From contig JACRHH010000005.1 in NCBI GenBank assembly GCA_016212095.1, positions 1 to 64,000 on the forward strand: a DNA stretch of 64,000 nt. Direction: 5' to 3'. This document shows positions 9,410 to 19,337 of this stretch, one piece after another. The notes beneath the pieces were generated by a model, which saw only the letters and a list, made by a program, of their open reading frames with translations, was not told the DNA's origin and ran no database searches. Source of the DNA: Nitrospirota bacterium (lineage in GTDB: Bacteria; Nitrospirota; Thermodesulfovibrionia; SZUA-242). Position 1 is the stretch's first letter. Each line of letters begins with the position of its first letter. The translations under genes were made by a program, and so were the position numbers.

Positions 9410-11032
9410 TCAAGCCGCCGCAGCGGGAGACGATGTCTTGCTGTTCGTGTACAACTGCTGGAGAATGCCCATCACATTTCCGATTGTCCAGTAGAGGACA
9501 AGGCCGGATGACAGGTTGAAAAACATGAACGTGAACACAACCGGAAGATACTTCATCATCTTGGCCTGCGCCGGATCGGCGGAAGTGTTCGGCGTAAGCG
9601 TCTGCTGGATGAACATGGTGATGCCCATCAAAAACGGTAGTATGCCGAGCGCCGCGCCGCCAAGAAGCGGAATTGCGTCGGGGAAATGGCCAAACAGCGT
9701 GTCGGGGGCCGACAGATCGGTTATCCAGCCGGCAAAAGGCGCGTGCCGAAGCTCGATCGATACCAGAAGAACCTTGTAGAGCGCGAAGAATACCGGAATC
9801 TGAAGCAGCATCGGCAGACATCCGCTCATTGGGTTCACTCCGGCGTCCTTGTAAAGCTTCATGGTTTCGGCCTGCATCCTCTGCGGGTCTTTCTTGAACT
9901 TCTCGCGAAGCTCCTGCATCTTTGGGTTGAGCTCCTGCATCTTCTTCATGGACGACTGGCTCTTGTTCATGAGCGGAATGAACGGAACGCGCGTGATTAC
10001 CGAAATCAGGATGATCGCCACGCCGTAGTTTCCGACAGCGCCGTTAAGCGCCTTCAGGAACCAGAACAGCGGATGCGCGATAAACGACCAGAAGCCGAAA
10101 TCAACGATGTCCTGAAGGTCTTCCTTCTTTAAAATCTCGTACTGCTTCGGCCCCGCGTAGAGCCGGTATCGCGATTCGGCTGACGAAGACTTGCAGGATA
10201 TTTCGAGATGTTCCCTCGATTTCCAGACGCGCGCCGAGGAAACACCGGCAACCGGCTTGAGGGCGGCGGCGAAGTACTTGTCTTCCTGCGCTATCCAGCG
10301 CAGATTCTGGGATATTTCGACTTCACCTTCCTTCAAGTCCTTGAGAACAAACGACTTGCGCTCGGTGCCGGCAAGCAGCGAGGGCCCGACATGAACAGCA
10401 TCGGCATCGGCGATGCTGTGTATTCCGAACCCGCCGCCCATGGCAAGCTGGTATGAAGGCGCGCCGTTAACAGAAACGGCAAGATCGATTCCGTAGCTGT
10501 CGGCATGGAACGTAAACGCCTTCCGCACCTGAAGCCCGGACGGATCGGCAAAGCTCATCACCAGTGTCTGGCTGCCGGATTTGAGGCTGACCGACTCCCG
10601 GTCGGCTTCATAAACAACGCGGGCCGGAAGGTCTGCTCTCGAATCGTTTAAAACAATCGAAAGCGGCGGAAGCGCGTCGGGTGAAGCATGGACAATGCCC
10701 ACCGGCTGGCCCTTGCCATCCTTGTGTTCAATTAGCGCAAATGAAGTTATTGTAGCGCCCCTTGTGCTGAACACAGCGCGGTACAATGGAGTTTCTATCG
10801 CTATCTCGCGGGCTTGGGCTTCCGGAGTTGCTGCGGCTGTGTTAAGTGATGCCGCGGGAGTTGGAGCGGCGGCAGGCGCGGATGCAGCCGAACTGGCGGC
10901 AGTGTCGGGCTGCGCTGATTGATGCACCGATTTAACAGCCTCCGGCGCAGGCTGCGGAGCCGGAAACATCCATTGCCAGATAATAAGTATTGCGACCGAA
11001 AGTACGACCGCTATGAGAGCGCGTTTTTCCAT
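9410..11032 (-). CDS. yidC: membrane protein insertase YidC
   Basis: Product of 540 residues of the Gram-negative long form. TM1 at about 5-24 ([18 protein letters not shown]), an Ala/Pro-rich linker, and a large periplasmic beta-sandwich (about 75-340). The conserved insertase core holds [17 protein letters not shown] (with the groove Arg), the cytoplasmic coiled hairpin [20 protein letters not shown], and [25 protein letters not shown]. It inserts and folds inner-membrane proteins alone or with SecYEG. It stands between yidD and mnmE with gaps below 10 bp. The usual jag (KhpB) gene between yidC and mnmE is absent. Confidence 0.96.
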   Translation of the reverse strand: MEKRALIAVVLSVAILIIWQWMFPAPQPAPEAVKSVHQSAQPDTAASSAASAPAAAPTPAASLNTAAATPEAQAREIAIETPLYRAVFSTRGATITSFALIEHKDGKGQPVGIVHASPDALPPLSIVLNDSRADLPARVVYEADRESVSLKSGSQTLVMSFADPSGLQVRKAFTFHADSYGIDLAVSVNGAPSYQLAMGGGFGIHSIADADAVHVGPSLLAGTERKSFVLKDLKEGEVEISQNLRWIAQEDKYFAAALKPVAGVSSARVWKSREHLEISCKSSSAESRYRLYAGPKQYEILKKEDLQDIVDFGFWSFIAHPLFWFLKALNGAVGNYGVAIILISVITRVPFIPLMNKSQSSMKKMQELNPKMQELREKFKKDPQRMQAETMKLYKDAGVNPMSGCLPMLLQIPVFFALYKVLLVSIELRHAPFAGWITDLSAPDTLFGHFPDAIPLLGGAALGILPFLMGITMFIQQTLTPNTSADPAQAKMMKYLPVVFTFMFFNLSSGLVLYWTIGNVMGILQQLYTNSKTSSPAAAA

Positions 11033-11037
11033 AAAAT

Positions 11038-11277
11038 TTAATTCTCTTTAATTGCCGGAAGTTCCGGCGGGATAACCGGATCGAATCCGCCCCGGCTGAA
11101 TGGATTGCAGCGGCAAATGCGCCGCGCGGCAAGAAGCCCCCCGCGTGCCGGGCCATAAAGCTCGACAGCCTCGGCTGCGTATTGCGAACACGTCGGATAG
11201 AATCGGCAACTGGATGGCAGAAACGGAGAAACCCATCGGGAATAGAACCTTATGACGGCCAGAATGATCTTCCTCAC
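11038..11277 (-). CDS. yidD: membrane protein insertion efficiency factor YidD
   Basis: Product of 79 residues: [22 protein letters not shown] is the family signature with three conserved Cys positions ([12 protein letters not shown]), followed by GGFDPVIP. It is a small membrane-associated protein that assists YidC-dependent insertion. It starts at GTG (11277) and overlaps the stop of rnpA by a few bases, indicating translational coupling. Confidence 0.93.
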   Translation of the reverse strand: MRKIILAVIRFYSRWVSPFLPSSCRFYPTCSQYAAEAVELYGPARGGLLAARRICRCNPFSRGGFDPVIPPELPAIKEN

Positions 11278-11606
11278 GTCCGTTTAATCCGCCCGATGAG
11301 CCTTTCGAGTGAAGCTTTCACTTCCGCCATTCCGGAATCGACCATCGGCTGCCTTGCGAGAAGCACGAAATCGTATCCTTCCGGAAAACGCTCCGCCATT
11401 TCACGCGCCGCTTCACGAAGAAGACGCCTAGCACGGTTTCGCGCCACAGCCTGCCCGATCTTCTTTCCGGCGGCTATGCCCACGCGGATGCCTACCTCGC
11501 CGGTCTTCAGGTAATGCACCGAAACACGGGCATCCGACTGAAACCGGCCTTCACGGAAAACCCGCGTGAAGCGTCCGGCGCTTCTTAGGCGCTCAGGCGC
11601 TTCCGT
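11274..11606 (-). CDS. rnpA: ribonuclease P protein component, start codon uncertain
   Basis: The protein subunit of RNase P, which matures tRNA 5' ends. The frame contains the RNR signature region ([23 protein letters not shown]). The first ordinary start codon is GTG at 11519, which gives only 81 residues. The same frame continues upstream through conserved family sequence ([20 protein letters not shown]) to about 11606, inside the end of rpmH, and is closed by TGA at 11661-11663. No ATG, GTG or TTG exists between that stop and 11519. The end given here marks an in-frame ACG (11604-11606), chosen only because it yields a normal length of 110 residues. Translation could also depend on frameshifting from rpmH, or the sequence may hold an error. 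Confidence 0.85.
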   Translation of the reverse strand, partial: TEAPERLRSAGRFTRVFREGRFQSDARVSVHYLKTGEVGIRVGIAAGKKIGQAVARNRARRLLREAAREMAERFPEGYDFVLLARQPMVDSGMAEVKASLERLIGRIKRT

Positions 11607-11725
11607 CCCTTGCTCCGGCGGCGGGCAAGAACCTTCCTGCCGTTGCTGGTGCTGGAACGCTCAAGAAATCCGTGCTTGTTCTTCCGTTTGCGATTGTGTG
11701 GTTTAAATGTCGTGTAAGTTCCCAT
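11585..11725 (-). CDS. rpmH: 50S ribosomal protein L34
   Basis: A 46-residue gene, [20 protein letters not shown] at the start and [13 protein letters not shown] at the end, which is the L34 pattern. ATG at 11725, TAA at 11585-11587 (minus strand). It heads the rpmH-rnpA-yidD-yidC-mnmE block and its 3' end overlaps the conserved rnpA frame. No Shine-Dalgarno sequence precedes the ATG and the predicted transcription start is only a few bases upstream. Confidence 0.95.
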   Translation of the reverse strand: MGTYTTFKPHNRKRKNKHGFLERSSTSNGRKVLARRRSKGRKRLSA

Positions 11726-11734
11726 AAGACGGGT

Positions 11735-11764
11735 AATATAGGAAATCGCGGCGGTATAAGTCAA
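11735..11764 (-). promoter_or_regulatory. sigma-70 promoter of the rpmH operon
   Basis: Read on the minus strand: -35 TTGACT (11764-11759), an 18-base spacer, -10 TATATT (11740-11735). The predicted start near 11728 leaves about 3 bases before the rpmH ATG at 11725, implying a leaderless or nearly leaderless operon mRNA. Confidence 0.65.
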
Positions 11765-11823
11765 GCGCCGGGCCGGATATGATATATTTATGAGCTTTAT
11801 TCAAGTGGTAACGGAGAGAGAGC

Positions 11824-13164
11824 ATGGAGAAAGTCGATTACATTATTTCCGCCGATTACGTTCTTCCGATGAACGAAGAACTCTCTGTTGTGCGTGGCGG
11901 CGCGGTGGCTGTGGCCGGTGGCAGAATCGCGGCTGTCGGGCCGGAAGCGGAAATCCTTGGTCGATTTGATGCCGCGCGGCGCATCGACGCGCCGTGTTCG
12001 GTGCTCCTTCCCGGCCTCGTGAACACGCACACACATGTTCCGATGGTATATTTCCGCGGCATGGCCGACGATATTCCGCTTAGAGAATGGCTCGAAAACC
12101 ATATCTGGCCTGCGGAGGGCGCATGGCTTGGCGACGATTTCTGCGGCGACGCGGCGGAGCTGGCCTGCCTTGAGATGCTGAAGGCCGGCGTTACCTGCTA
12201 CAACGACATGTATTTCTTCGGCGACGCGATAGCCCGCGCAACGAAAAAGATCGGAATGCGCGGCGTAGTTGGCGCGGGAATTCTGGATTTTCCGTCGCGT
12301 TCCGGCTCGAACACCGACGATTATCTGGCGAATGCCGAAACCCTGATAAACAACTGGAAGGGCGACGATCTCATTGTTCCGTGCGTTGCGCCGCACGCGC
12401 CCTACACCTGCTGCCCCGACAGCATGACGAAGGCTCGTCTGCTTGCCGAAAGGCACGATGTTCCGCTGCATGTGCATCTTTCGGAAACCGCATGGGAGGT
12501 TGGCGAGATCAGGCAGCGATACGGGAAAACGCCGATTGAACTGTTGGACTCCATCGGATTCCTGTCCGAACGCGTTGTTGCGGCACACTGCGTCCATCCG
12601 ACCGAAGCCGAGATCGACATTCTTGCCAGTCGCCGTGTTGGCGTGGCTCACTGCATCGAATCGAACCTGAAGCTGGCCTCCGGCATAGCGCCGGTTGCAA
12701 AAATGCTGGCCGCCGGGGTGCGCGTGACGTTCGGAACCGACGGCGCGGCAAGCAACAACGACCTCAGCGTTTTCTCGGAGATGTCAACGGCGGCGAAGGT
12801 TCACAAGGCGGTGGCCGGCGATCCGACAGTGCTGAACAGCCGGACTGCGCTCGCAATGGCTACAAGATGGGGAGCCGAGGCGCTTGGGCTTGGGCGTGTC
12901 ACCGGCAGCCTTGAGCCCGGAAAATCTGCGGACATGATAATTGTCGGCCTGAACAGGCCGCATCTTGTTCCTTTATACGATATATATTCCCACCTTGCCT
13001 ATGCTGTCACTGCGGCGGATGTGAACACGGTGATGGTTGCCGGGCGCATTGTTGTGGAAAACCGCGTGCTGCTTACAGCCGACGAGGGAGAGATCATCGA
13101 AAAGGCCGGAATGTGGCGCGAGAAGATACTTGAAGGATCGAACGTCTGTCGTGTTGACAGATGA
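11824..13164 (+). CDS. mtaD: 5-methylthioadenosine/S-adenosylhomocysteine deaminase
   Basis: Product of 446 residues of the amidohydrolase superfamily. Metal ligands: NTHTHVP (HxH), HLSET, AHCVH and the catalytic Asp in FGTDGAASNNDL. The C-terminal GSLEPGKSADMIIV is the usual beta-sandwich strand of this family. Family members deaminate methylthioadenosine or S-adenosylhomocysteine in the SAM by-product salvage route; substrate preference cannot be read from sequence alone. A purine-rich GGAGAGAGAG precedes the ATG. It diverges from the rpmH operon. Confidence 0.9.
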   Translation: MEKVDYIISADYVLPMNEELSVVRGGAVAVAGGRIAAVGPEAEILGRFDAARRIDAPCSVLLPGLVNTHTHVPMVYFRGMADDIPLREWLENHIWPAEGAWLGDDFCGDAAELACLEMLKAGVTCYNDMYFFGDAIARATKKIGMRGVVGAGILDFPSRSGSNTDDYLANAETLINNWKGDDLIVPCVAPHAPYTCCPDSMTKARLLAERHDVPLHVHLSETAWEVGEIRQRYGKTPIELLDSIGFLSERVVAAHCVHPTEAEIDILASRRVGVAHCIESNLKLASGIAPVAKMLAAGVRVTFGTDGAASNNDLSVFSEMSTAAKVHKAVAGDPTVLNSRTALAMATRWGAEALGLGRVTGSLEPGKSADMIIVGLNRPHLVPLYDIYSHLAYAVTAADVNTVMVAGRIVVENRVLLTADEGEIIEKAGMWREKILEGSNVCRVDR

Positions 13165-13288
13165 TCCTGCGAAGTTCAGATGCTTCGCTTCTTGACGCGG
13201 GAACGCCTGTTTTGATAGGTTAACTTGTGAATTTATCAGGAAATATCAAACCCCTTCCTGTTTATGATGTCTTCTTCCGGATGGATGA

Positions 13289-14842
13289 ATGCGTAGCGGT
13301 TTGATTTATATTCGTCTTCTGTTGTCTCTTGCCGTTCTGATCCCTGCGTTATCGATGGCGGCGGATGCGCCAAAATGCGTTGTTTGCCATCCGGACAAGC
13401 TGGAGGCGAAGGTTTTGCATCCGATTGTTCAGGCCGGTTGCGAGAAATGCCATGTCGTTCCGCACAGCCTGGATACGTTCGCATTCCCGCAGTCAGCAAA
13501 GGCGAAAGGCCTGTTCGCCAGCCAGCCGGAGCTTTGCTATAAATGCCACAAGAAGGACAGATTCACAAAGCAGATGATTCATCAGGCGGTTGGCTCCGGA
13601 TGCACCTCATGTCACGGGCCGCATGGCTCCGATTTTCAGAAGATTCTGCTTTCCGACACGCCGGAACTCTGTTACCGGTGCCACGACCGAAAGGCGTTCA
13701 CCAGGGCGAAGGTTCACGAGGCGGTGCGATCAGGATGCAAGACATGTCACGACCCTCACTCATCCGTGTCGCCGAAACTGCTTGAAAAGGATGTGACGGA
13801 AACCTGCCTCGGATGCCATGAGCGCAAGCGTTTCGAGCGCGCCAATGTTCATCCGGCGCTTGCCATGGGCTGCACGGCATGTCACGATCCGCATTCGTCG
13901 GAATCCGACAGGCTGCTTAAATCGCCTCAGCCCGATCTCTGCATGGGCTGTCATGACGGAGCCGATTTCGGTCATGCCGTAAAGCATAAGGCGCTCGGCA
14001 TAGGTTGTACCGCATGTCACGATCCGCATTCTTCCGACAACAAGAAATTGCTCAATGCCGAAGATCCTCAGATCTGCTACGGGTGTCATGCAAAATATTC
14101 CGACGACAAGGCAAACGGCTGGAAAAGCTGGCATCCGGCGATAGGGCTTGGATGCACGGTCTGCCACAGGCCGCATTCCACTGATGGCGAGCATCTGCTG
14201 AAGTCTCCGGTTCCTGATATTTGCCACGACTGCCATCGCCGTTTCGAAAAGAAGGTGCAGCATCCGCCCATAGCGCTCTGCACCAACTGCCACACGCCGC
14301 ACGCCTCCCAATCGGAGAAGCTGCTGCTTGCCGATCCGACTCGCGTATGCTTCCTGTGCCATGACGAAAAACAGTTCAAGTCGCGGTATGTTCACGGGCC
14401 GGTTGCGCTTGGCCTCTGTCTGGCGTGCCATCTGCCGCACGATTCCGACAACAACAAGCTTACCAGGGCGCCGAAACAGGAGCTATGTTTCACATGCCAT
14501 TACGACGATGATTTCAGGCGGAAAAACCTGCATCCGCCCGTGAAGGAGGGCAAGTGTACGGCCTGCCACCATCCGCACACCGCGCGCGGAAGGTTTCAGC
14601 TCGACGGCCCGATAAACTCGGTATGCCTTGGCTGTCATGAAGCCATCGGGAAGGGGCCTCATGTGTTCAGGGGATTCGGCGGCAGGCAGCACCCTCTGAA
14701 AGGCGTTAGCGATCCGAAGAGGCCGGGAAGAAGCCTTGCATGTTCGGGATGTCATAATCCGCACAGCTCGGATTACATAAAGCTTTTCCGCTATCCGGCG
14801 GAGAAGTCGTTTGAGGTGTGCGACAATTGCCACAAGAAGTAG
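13289..14842 (+). CDS. 21-heme c-type cytochrome of the doubled-CXXCH family
   Basis: Product of 517 residues with a signal peptide (about 1-25, ending SMAADA) and 21 CXXCH motifs by my count, spaced in pairs. The unit C-x-x-CH-DPHSS/GPH...L-C-x-x-CH repeats about ten times (PF09699-like doubled motif), each with extra His (DPH, VH) that could serve as distal ligands. It is periplasmic or extracellular, with about one heme per 25 residues. An NHL lipoprotein follows after 79 bp on the same strand. Dense repeats of this kind are seen in periplasmic electron shuttles and in wire-like cytochromes; the specific role here is unknown. Confidence 0.92.
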   Translation: MRSGLIYIRLLLSLAVLIPALSMAADAPKCVVCHPDKLEAKVLHPIVQAGCEKCHVVPHSLDTFAFPQSAKAKGLFASQPELCYKCHKKDRFTKQMIHQAVGSGCTSCHGPHGSDFQKILLSDTPELCYRCHDRKAFTRAKVHEAVRSGCKTCHDPHSSVSPKLLEKDVTETCLGCHERKRFERANVHPALAMGCTACHDPHSSESDRLLKSPQPDLCMGCHDGADFGHAVKHKALGIGCTACHDPHSSDNKKLLNAEDPQICYGCHAKYSDDKANGWKSWHPAIGLGCTVCHRPHSTDGEHLLKSPVPDICHDCHRRFEKKVQHPPIALCTNCHTPHASQSEKLLLADPTRVCFLCHDEKQFKSRYVHGPVALGLCLACHLPHDSDNNKLTRAPKQELCFTCHYDDDFRRKNLHPPVKEGKCTACHHPHTARGRFQLDGPINSVCLGCHEAIGKGPHVFRGFGGRQHPLKGVSDPKRPGRSLACSGCHNPHSSDYIKLFRYPAEKSFEVCDNCHKK

Positions 14843-14921
14843 GGATTTCACGCGCATGGTCAAGCCCATGCGGACAGATAAACCGGATTGATCCGGAAAA
14901 ATACCGGGACGGGGGACGGAC

Positions 14922-16322
14922 GTGATTATGAACGAGAGATTTGGATTTCGACATGCGGTGACTGCCTGCATTGCCATCATCATGGTTTTCATGTTTGCCG
15001 GATGCGCGACAACGCCTTTGGTGAAGGACAAGGCTGAGAAATTTTACCCGCCTCCGCCGGAACAGCCCAGGATCAAATTCGTCGATTATTATTCCGATGT
15101 ATGGCATATCAGCAAGAAAGGGCAGACATGGGCCGAATCCATGTTCGGAAAGACGGAGGAGCGGCTGTTCAGGAAGCCCTACGGAATTGCTGTATCGCCA
15201 GACGGAACCAAGGTTTATGTGACTGATGTCCAGAACATGATGGCGTTTGACCTCGAAAAGGGCGAATTCATTAATTTCGCCGACAGCATGGGTACGGGGC
15301 CGGGTGCATTGACGTATCCGTTCGGCGTGATGATGACAAAAAACAAGAAATTGTACGTCACCGATATCACGCGCAAGCGTGTCATTATCTACGATCAGGA
15401 CGGCAAGTATCAGTCGGTGATAGGCACGGACAATCAGTTGATGAATCCGACAGCGGTAGCGGTGGATGAAGAGCGCAATCTGGTGTATGTGGTTGATTCG
15501 AAAGCGCACAATCTGAAGGTATACAATACCGAAGGCAAGTTGCAAAGGACGATCGGCGGCAAGACGGCCAGTTTTGAAGACGGCCATTTCAATTTTCCAT
15601 CCAACGTAATGGTATCTCCTGAGGGTGAGGTGTATGTCGTTGACAGCGGTAATTTCAGAATCCAGGTTTTTGGCCCGGAAGGCGAGTTTCGCAGGAAGTG
15701 GGGCCGCGTTGGAGACATGCCGGGCGAGTTTGCCAGGCCTCGCGGAATTGCCATGGACTCGGAAGGGCATGTATATGTTGTTGACGCCGCATTTCAGAAC
15801 ATACAGGTTTTCAGCAAGGAGGGACGAACCCTCATGTGGTTTGGATTCGGAGGGCCTGAGCTCGGTAATTTTCGCCTGCCTGCTGGTATTGCGATAGATT
15901 CGTCAGACCGGGTGTTCACGGTTGAGCAGGTTCGTCCGCGTGTCCAGATATTTCAGTTTTTGGGCAGGAAATATTGGGAGGCCAACCAGAAGGAGAAGGC
16001 CGATCTTGAGAGGCGGCTGGGTAAAACCTTTTCGCTTGTTGAGACGGTCGAGCCTCCGCCACCGGCTGCGGATTCCGCAAGTCAACCGGCAGCCGAAGAT
16101 AAAGCTGCCGCCTCGGTTGAGCAACAGCCTGACGGCAAGGCAGTGGAGGAAAAGCCGCTCAATCCCCAGGCAGATCTTCTTGTCAGGATGATCGAAGTCA
16201 AGTATGGCAAGTTGAGCAGCGAGCACAGGGCGCGCATCGAGAAAGCCTATCCGGATATGTTGCTCAAATGGGGCGTTCGCGTGTTTAGCGCCGAAAAGAT
16301 AGAGCAGGTTTTCGGCGAATGA
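14922..16322 (+). CDS. NHL-repeat beta-propeller lipoprotein
   Basis: Product of 466 residues. The signal ends in a lipobox (MFAGC at about 27), so it is a lipoprotein. Residues about 60-340 form some six NHL blades, recognisable as [34 protein letters not shown] and [18 protein letters not shown] Pro/Ala/Glu-rich linker (about 365-415) leads to a C-terminal helical domain. The start is GTG at 14922 behind GGGGGA; an ATG follows two codons later. NHL propellers are protein-binding scaffolds. Its place between the 21-heme cytochrome and the tetraheme genes suggests a role in cytochrome assembly or anchoring (inference). Confidence 0.85.
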   Translation: MIMNERFGFRHAVTACIAIIMVFMFAGCATTPLVKDKAEKFYPPPPEQPRIKFVDYYSDVWHISKKGQTWAESMFGKTEERLFRKPYGIAVSPDGTKVYVTDVQNMMAFDLEKGEFINFADSMGTGPGALTYPFGVMMTKNKKLYVTDITRKRVIIYDQDGKYQSVIGTDNQLMNPTAVAVDEERNLVYVVDSKAHNLKVYNTEGKLQRTIGGKTASFEDGHFNFPSNVMVSPEGEVYVVDSGNFRIQVFGPEGEFRRKWGRVGDMPGEFARPRGIAMDSEGHVYVVDAAFQNIQVFSKEGRTLMWFGFGGPELGNFRLPAGIAIDSSDRVFTVEQVRPRVQIFQFLGRKYWEANQKEKADLERRLGKTFSLVETVEPPPPAADSASQPAAEDKAAASVEQQPDGKAVEEKPLNPQADLLVRMIEVKYGKLSSEHRARIEKAYPDMLLKWGVRVFSAEKIEQVFGE

Positions 16323-16374
16323 TCCATTTTGGAAATCCTTTCACTGTGCGGATTCGATTGGAGATACGGACTGC

Positions 16375-17151
16375 ATGATATTCGGCAAAAAGATCATCGT
16401 TGTCATGCCGGCTTACAACGCCGAGAAGACTCTCCGCCGCACGTACGAGGAGATACCCCTGGATTATGTTGACGATGTCATCCTTGTTGACGATAAAAGC
16501 TCCGATAAAACTGCCGAGACTGCCGCTGAGCTTGGAATCACGACAATCGTTCATGCTGAAAATCTGGGGTATGGCGGAAACCAGAAGACTTGCTACACGC
16601 AGGCGTTGCGGCGTGGAGCCGATGTTGTTGTCATGCTGCATCCCGATTATCAGTACACCCCGAAACTTGTCGTTTCAATGGCCTCGCTGGTTGCCGTCGG
16701 ACAGTATGACGTGGTTCTTGGATCCCGGATACTCTCGGAAGGCGCATTAAAAGGCGGAATGCCGGTTTACAAGTATCTGGCGAACCGTATTTTGACCTTG
16801 TTCGAAAACATCATGCTGGGCAAGAAGCTGTCGGAGTATCATACCGGCTACCGCGCGTTTTCACGGCGCGTACTCGAAACCCTGCCTCTCAATGAAAACT
16901 CCGATGATTTCGTGTTCGACAACCAGATGCTGGCGCAATCCGCATATTTCGGTTTCAGCATCGGAGAGGTTTCATGCCCAACGAAGTATTTCGATGACGC
17001 TTCGTCGATCAATTTCCGGCGGAGCGTCACTTACGGGCTGGGTGTCTTGTCCACTTCGCTTGCCTTTCGCCTTGCGCGATGGGGGCTTGCCAGTCCACGG
17101 ATTTTCAGCGCATCAGGCGCACGATTGCAGATCGGTTCAAATTCAGTATAG
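16375..17151 (+). CDS. family 2 glycosyltransferase (dolichol-phosphate-mannose-synthase-like)
   Basis: Product of 258 residues with a GT-A fold: [14 protein letters not shown] at the N-terminus, [12 protein letters not shown] for nucleotide-sugar binding, [15 protein letters not shown], and the metal-binding region HPDYQYTPK in place of the usual DxD. Residues [13 protein letters not shown] match the lipid-phosphate-sugar synthase group. It lacks C-terminal membrane helices. It may charge a polyprenyl-phosphate carrier with a sugar, which a membrane GT-C enzyme such as the convergent neighbour at 17172-19337 could use (inference). Confidence 0.85.
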   Translation: MIFGKKIIVVMPAYNAEKTLRRTYEEIPLDYVDDVILVDDKSSDKTAETAAELGITTIVHAENLGYGGNQKTCYTQALRRGADVVVMLHPDYQYTPKLVVSMASLVAVGQYDVVLGSRILSEGALKGGMPVYKYLANRILTLFENIMLGKKLSEYHTGYRAFSRRVLETLPLNENSDDFVFDNQMLAQSAYFGFSIGEVSCPTKYFDDASSINFRRSVTYGLGVLSTSLAFRLARWGLASPRIFSASGARLQIGSNSV

Positions 17152-17171
17152 ACAAGTCTGTAATCCCAACC

Positions 17172-19337
17172 TTATTTCGCACTGTCAATCAGGGCAAGAT
17201 TTGCGCGGGTCGTTTCATTGGAGGGGTCGATCTCGACAGCCTTGAGGTATGCCTCGCGCGCCTTTTTGATATCCTTTCTGCTCCAGTAGATATTCCCCAG
17301 ATTGTTGTATGCAGGACTGTACGGCTGAACTTCGGTTTCCCTGATGAAATGTTTCTCGGCAGCCTCCATGTTGCCCTTGAACGCATATATGTTGCCGATC
17401 TGGAAATTTAACTGCGGCATGTCCGGATTCTTCCTCAAAACCATGCCGTAATATTCCAGAGCCTTGTCTGCCTGACCCATTTCGTTATATACAGTGGCGG
17501 CCTGGAACATGGTTTCCGGATTGTCACGCGATATTCTCAGTGCATCGGCTACATCCTGCTGGGCCTGCTGATTGAGCTTGAGAGAGGCGAGGAATCGCGC
17601 GCGCGCAAGATATGAGCTGGATTCGCCCGGATCGAGCGACACCGCCTCGTCGTAATGCTTTCTTGCATTTGACGCATCTCCGAGCGCGGCAAATACGGTT
17701 CCGAGATTTGTGTGCGCCTTGGCGTTCCGTGGATCTATCTGAAGGAGCGCCAATAGCTCCTGACGGGCTTCTTTCCACAGACTGCCCTGCATGAGCACCG
17801 CTGTCAGACTTATACGCGGATCGGGCAGTTCGGGAGCCATGGCCATGGCCTTCCGGTAGTAAAACTCTGCCTTGTCCTTGTTTCCCCTTGTGCGATATAT
17901 GTTGCCAAGATTGTTGTACGCCGCTCCCTTTTCATCCGATTCCATCTCTATTACTTTGAGAAACGCCTTTTCCGCGTTGTCGAAGTCCCCGGCATAGTAC
18001 TGGCTCCAGCCCACATTCATGTGTGTTCTGGCCTTGTTAGGGCTCTGTCTGGCCGATTCCTCGAAAAGACTGACCGGATTTGCCCACACGCTGTTTCTCT
18101 GAAGCGTGGCTGCGGACAGCAGTATTACCAGCAGCGACACGGTTGCAATTGCAGCGCGTCCGGCTGATAACCGGGTTGCGGCACGCTCCAAGCCGTATGC
18201 CGCTGCAAGGAAGAAGCCGAATGATGGCAGATAGGCCCTGTGCTCGAAAATGATTTCGAGCGGAACCACTGACGATTCAATAACAAGATTGCCGAAATAC
18301 CAGACGATGGAAAAGCTGACAACCGGATGTTTTTTCCTTAAATGCCATGCGGCAACGCACAGAGCGGCAAATGCAGCTATTCCGGCAAGTGTGGACGGGG
18401 GGGACAGTATCGAGTGTGAAAGAGTGTAATCATAATCGAGATGAAATCGCGAAGGAAGCGGGAAAACAATGAGCGATAAATAGTGAAAGATTACCCTGAA
18501 CTGTGTCAAAACGCGCTCGCCCATTGTGAAAGAGCGGAATTTGTATCCTTCCACGATTATCGGCCAGAAATAAACGGCTCCGGCAAGCAGCACGGCGCAT
18601 ACCGTGGCAAGCGTTCCGTAAAAGATTTTGGGATTATGCGCGCGTTGTTTGCGAAAATCATCGAAGAAAAGGAAATCCGACAACAGAAGGATTCCTGGAA
18701 GCATGAAAATGTTTTCCTTGCCGAGAAAACCGAGTATCGTCATAACGACGGACACGGATGCGTTGAATCCGCGGCGGCGTTGTTCTGTTCTTGCCTTGAG
18801 GTAGAACAGTGTGGCAAGTAGCGCGAAGAACGCGGCCATGCTTGTCATGCGCTGCACGATGTATGTAACAGCCTGAGTCTGAATCGGGTGTGTCAGGAAG
18901 ATTAGGGCAACTCCAAGAGACATGAAGGCTTTTCTCTGTTCGGAAAGCGCATTGGTAGTGAGCGTGAACAATCTTGCACTGATAAGATAGATGAGGAATG
19001 AGTTGAGCAGATGAAACAGGAAGTTCACCAAATGGTAGCCAAAAACATCGTTTCGCCCGAAGTAGTAATTTAATCCGAACGATATGTATGCAAGCGGACG
19101 ACGGTGAGTTGGGCCGACTGTCGAGCGCTGTATTGCCTCGGTTGACAGGTTAACCATATGCACGTCGGGATTATTGGATATGTTGGGCAGGTCATCGAAC
19201 TGAAATGGAACTCCGAAGGAATTGACATACGCAGCCACCCCAACGATAAACAGAATGAGGAAGCTCCAGGCAGTGGCATGTTGCATGTAGACTTGCCCTG
19301 ATTTTGTTGCGGCAGCGGTTTCTTTTATGTAAGCCAT
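17172..19337 (-). CDS. TMTC/ArnT-like membrane glycosyltransferase with C-terminal TPR repeats
   Basis: Product of about 721 residues. The N-terminal half (to about 440) has 10 or more hydrophobic helices; the first external loop carries FQFDDLPNISNN, an acidic pair in the position typical of GT-C enzymes using lipid-linked sugars. The C-terminal part holds about eight TPRs (AYNNLGNIYRTRGNKDKAEF, AHTNLGTVFAALGDASNARK). This organisation matches TMTC-type O-mannosyltransferases. I chose ATG 19337 because GGGG lies five bases upstream; a longer start at 19373 is less supported. Convergent with the GT2 gene, ends 20 bp apart. O-glycosylation of exported proteins is the likely role (inference). 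Confidence 0.8.
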   Translation of the reverse strand: MAYIKETAAATKSGQVYMQHATAWSFLILFIVGVAAYVNSFGVPFQFDDLPNISNNPDVHMVNLSTEAIQRSTVGPTHRRPLAYISFGLNYYFGRNDVFGYHLVNFLFHLLNSFLIYLISARLFTLTTNALSEQRKAFMSLGVALIFLTHPIQTQAVTYIVQRMTSMAAFFALLATLFYLKARTEQRRRGFNASVSVVMTILGFLGKENIFMLPGILLLSDFLFFDDFRKQRAHNPKIFYGTLATVCAVLLAGAVYFWPIIVEGYKFRSFTMGERVLTQFRVIFHYLSLIVFPLPSRFHLDYDYTLSHSILSPPSTLAGIAAFAALCVAAWHLRKKHPVVSFSIVWYFGNLVIESSVVPLEIIFEHRAYLPSFGFFLAAAYGLERAATRLSAGRAAIATVSLLVILLSAATLQRNSVWANPVSLFEESARQSPNKARTHMNVGWSQYYAGDFDNAEKAFLKVIEMESDEKGAAYNNLGNIYRTRGNKDKAEFYYRKAMAMAPELPDPRISLTAVLMQGSLWKEARQELLALLQIDPRNAKAHTNLGTVFAALGDASNARKHYDEAVSLDPGESSSYLARARFLASLKLNQQAQQDVADALRISRDNPETMFQAATVYNEMGQADKALEYYGMVLRKNPDMPQLNFQIGNIYAFKGNMEAAEKHFIRETEVQPYSPAYNNLGNIYWSRKDIKKAREAYLKAVEIDPSNETTRANLALIDSAK

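Noticed and set aside
11726-11823. Possible replication origin beside rpmH
   Set aside because: No DnaA-box-like TTATNCACA repeats and no dnaA or dnaN gene nearby; the spacer is only about 100 bp and carries the rpmH promoter.
14706-15770. Minus-strand open frame opposite the NHL lipoprotein gene (354 codons)
   Set aside because: No recognisable features; the plus strand encodes a clear lipoprotein signal and NHL blades.
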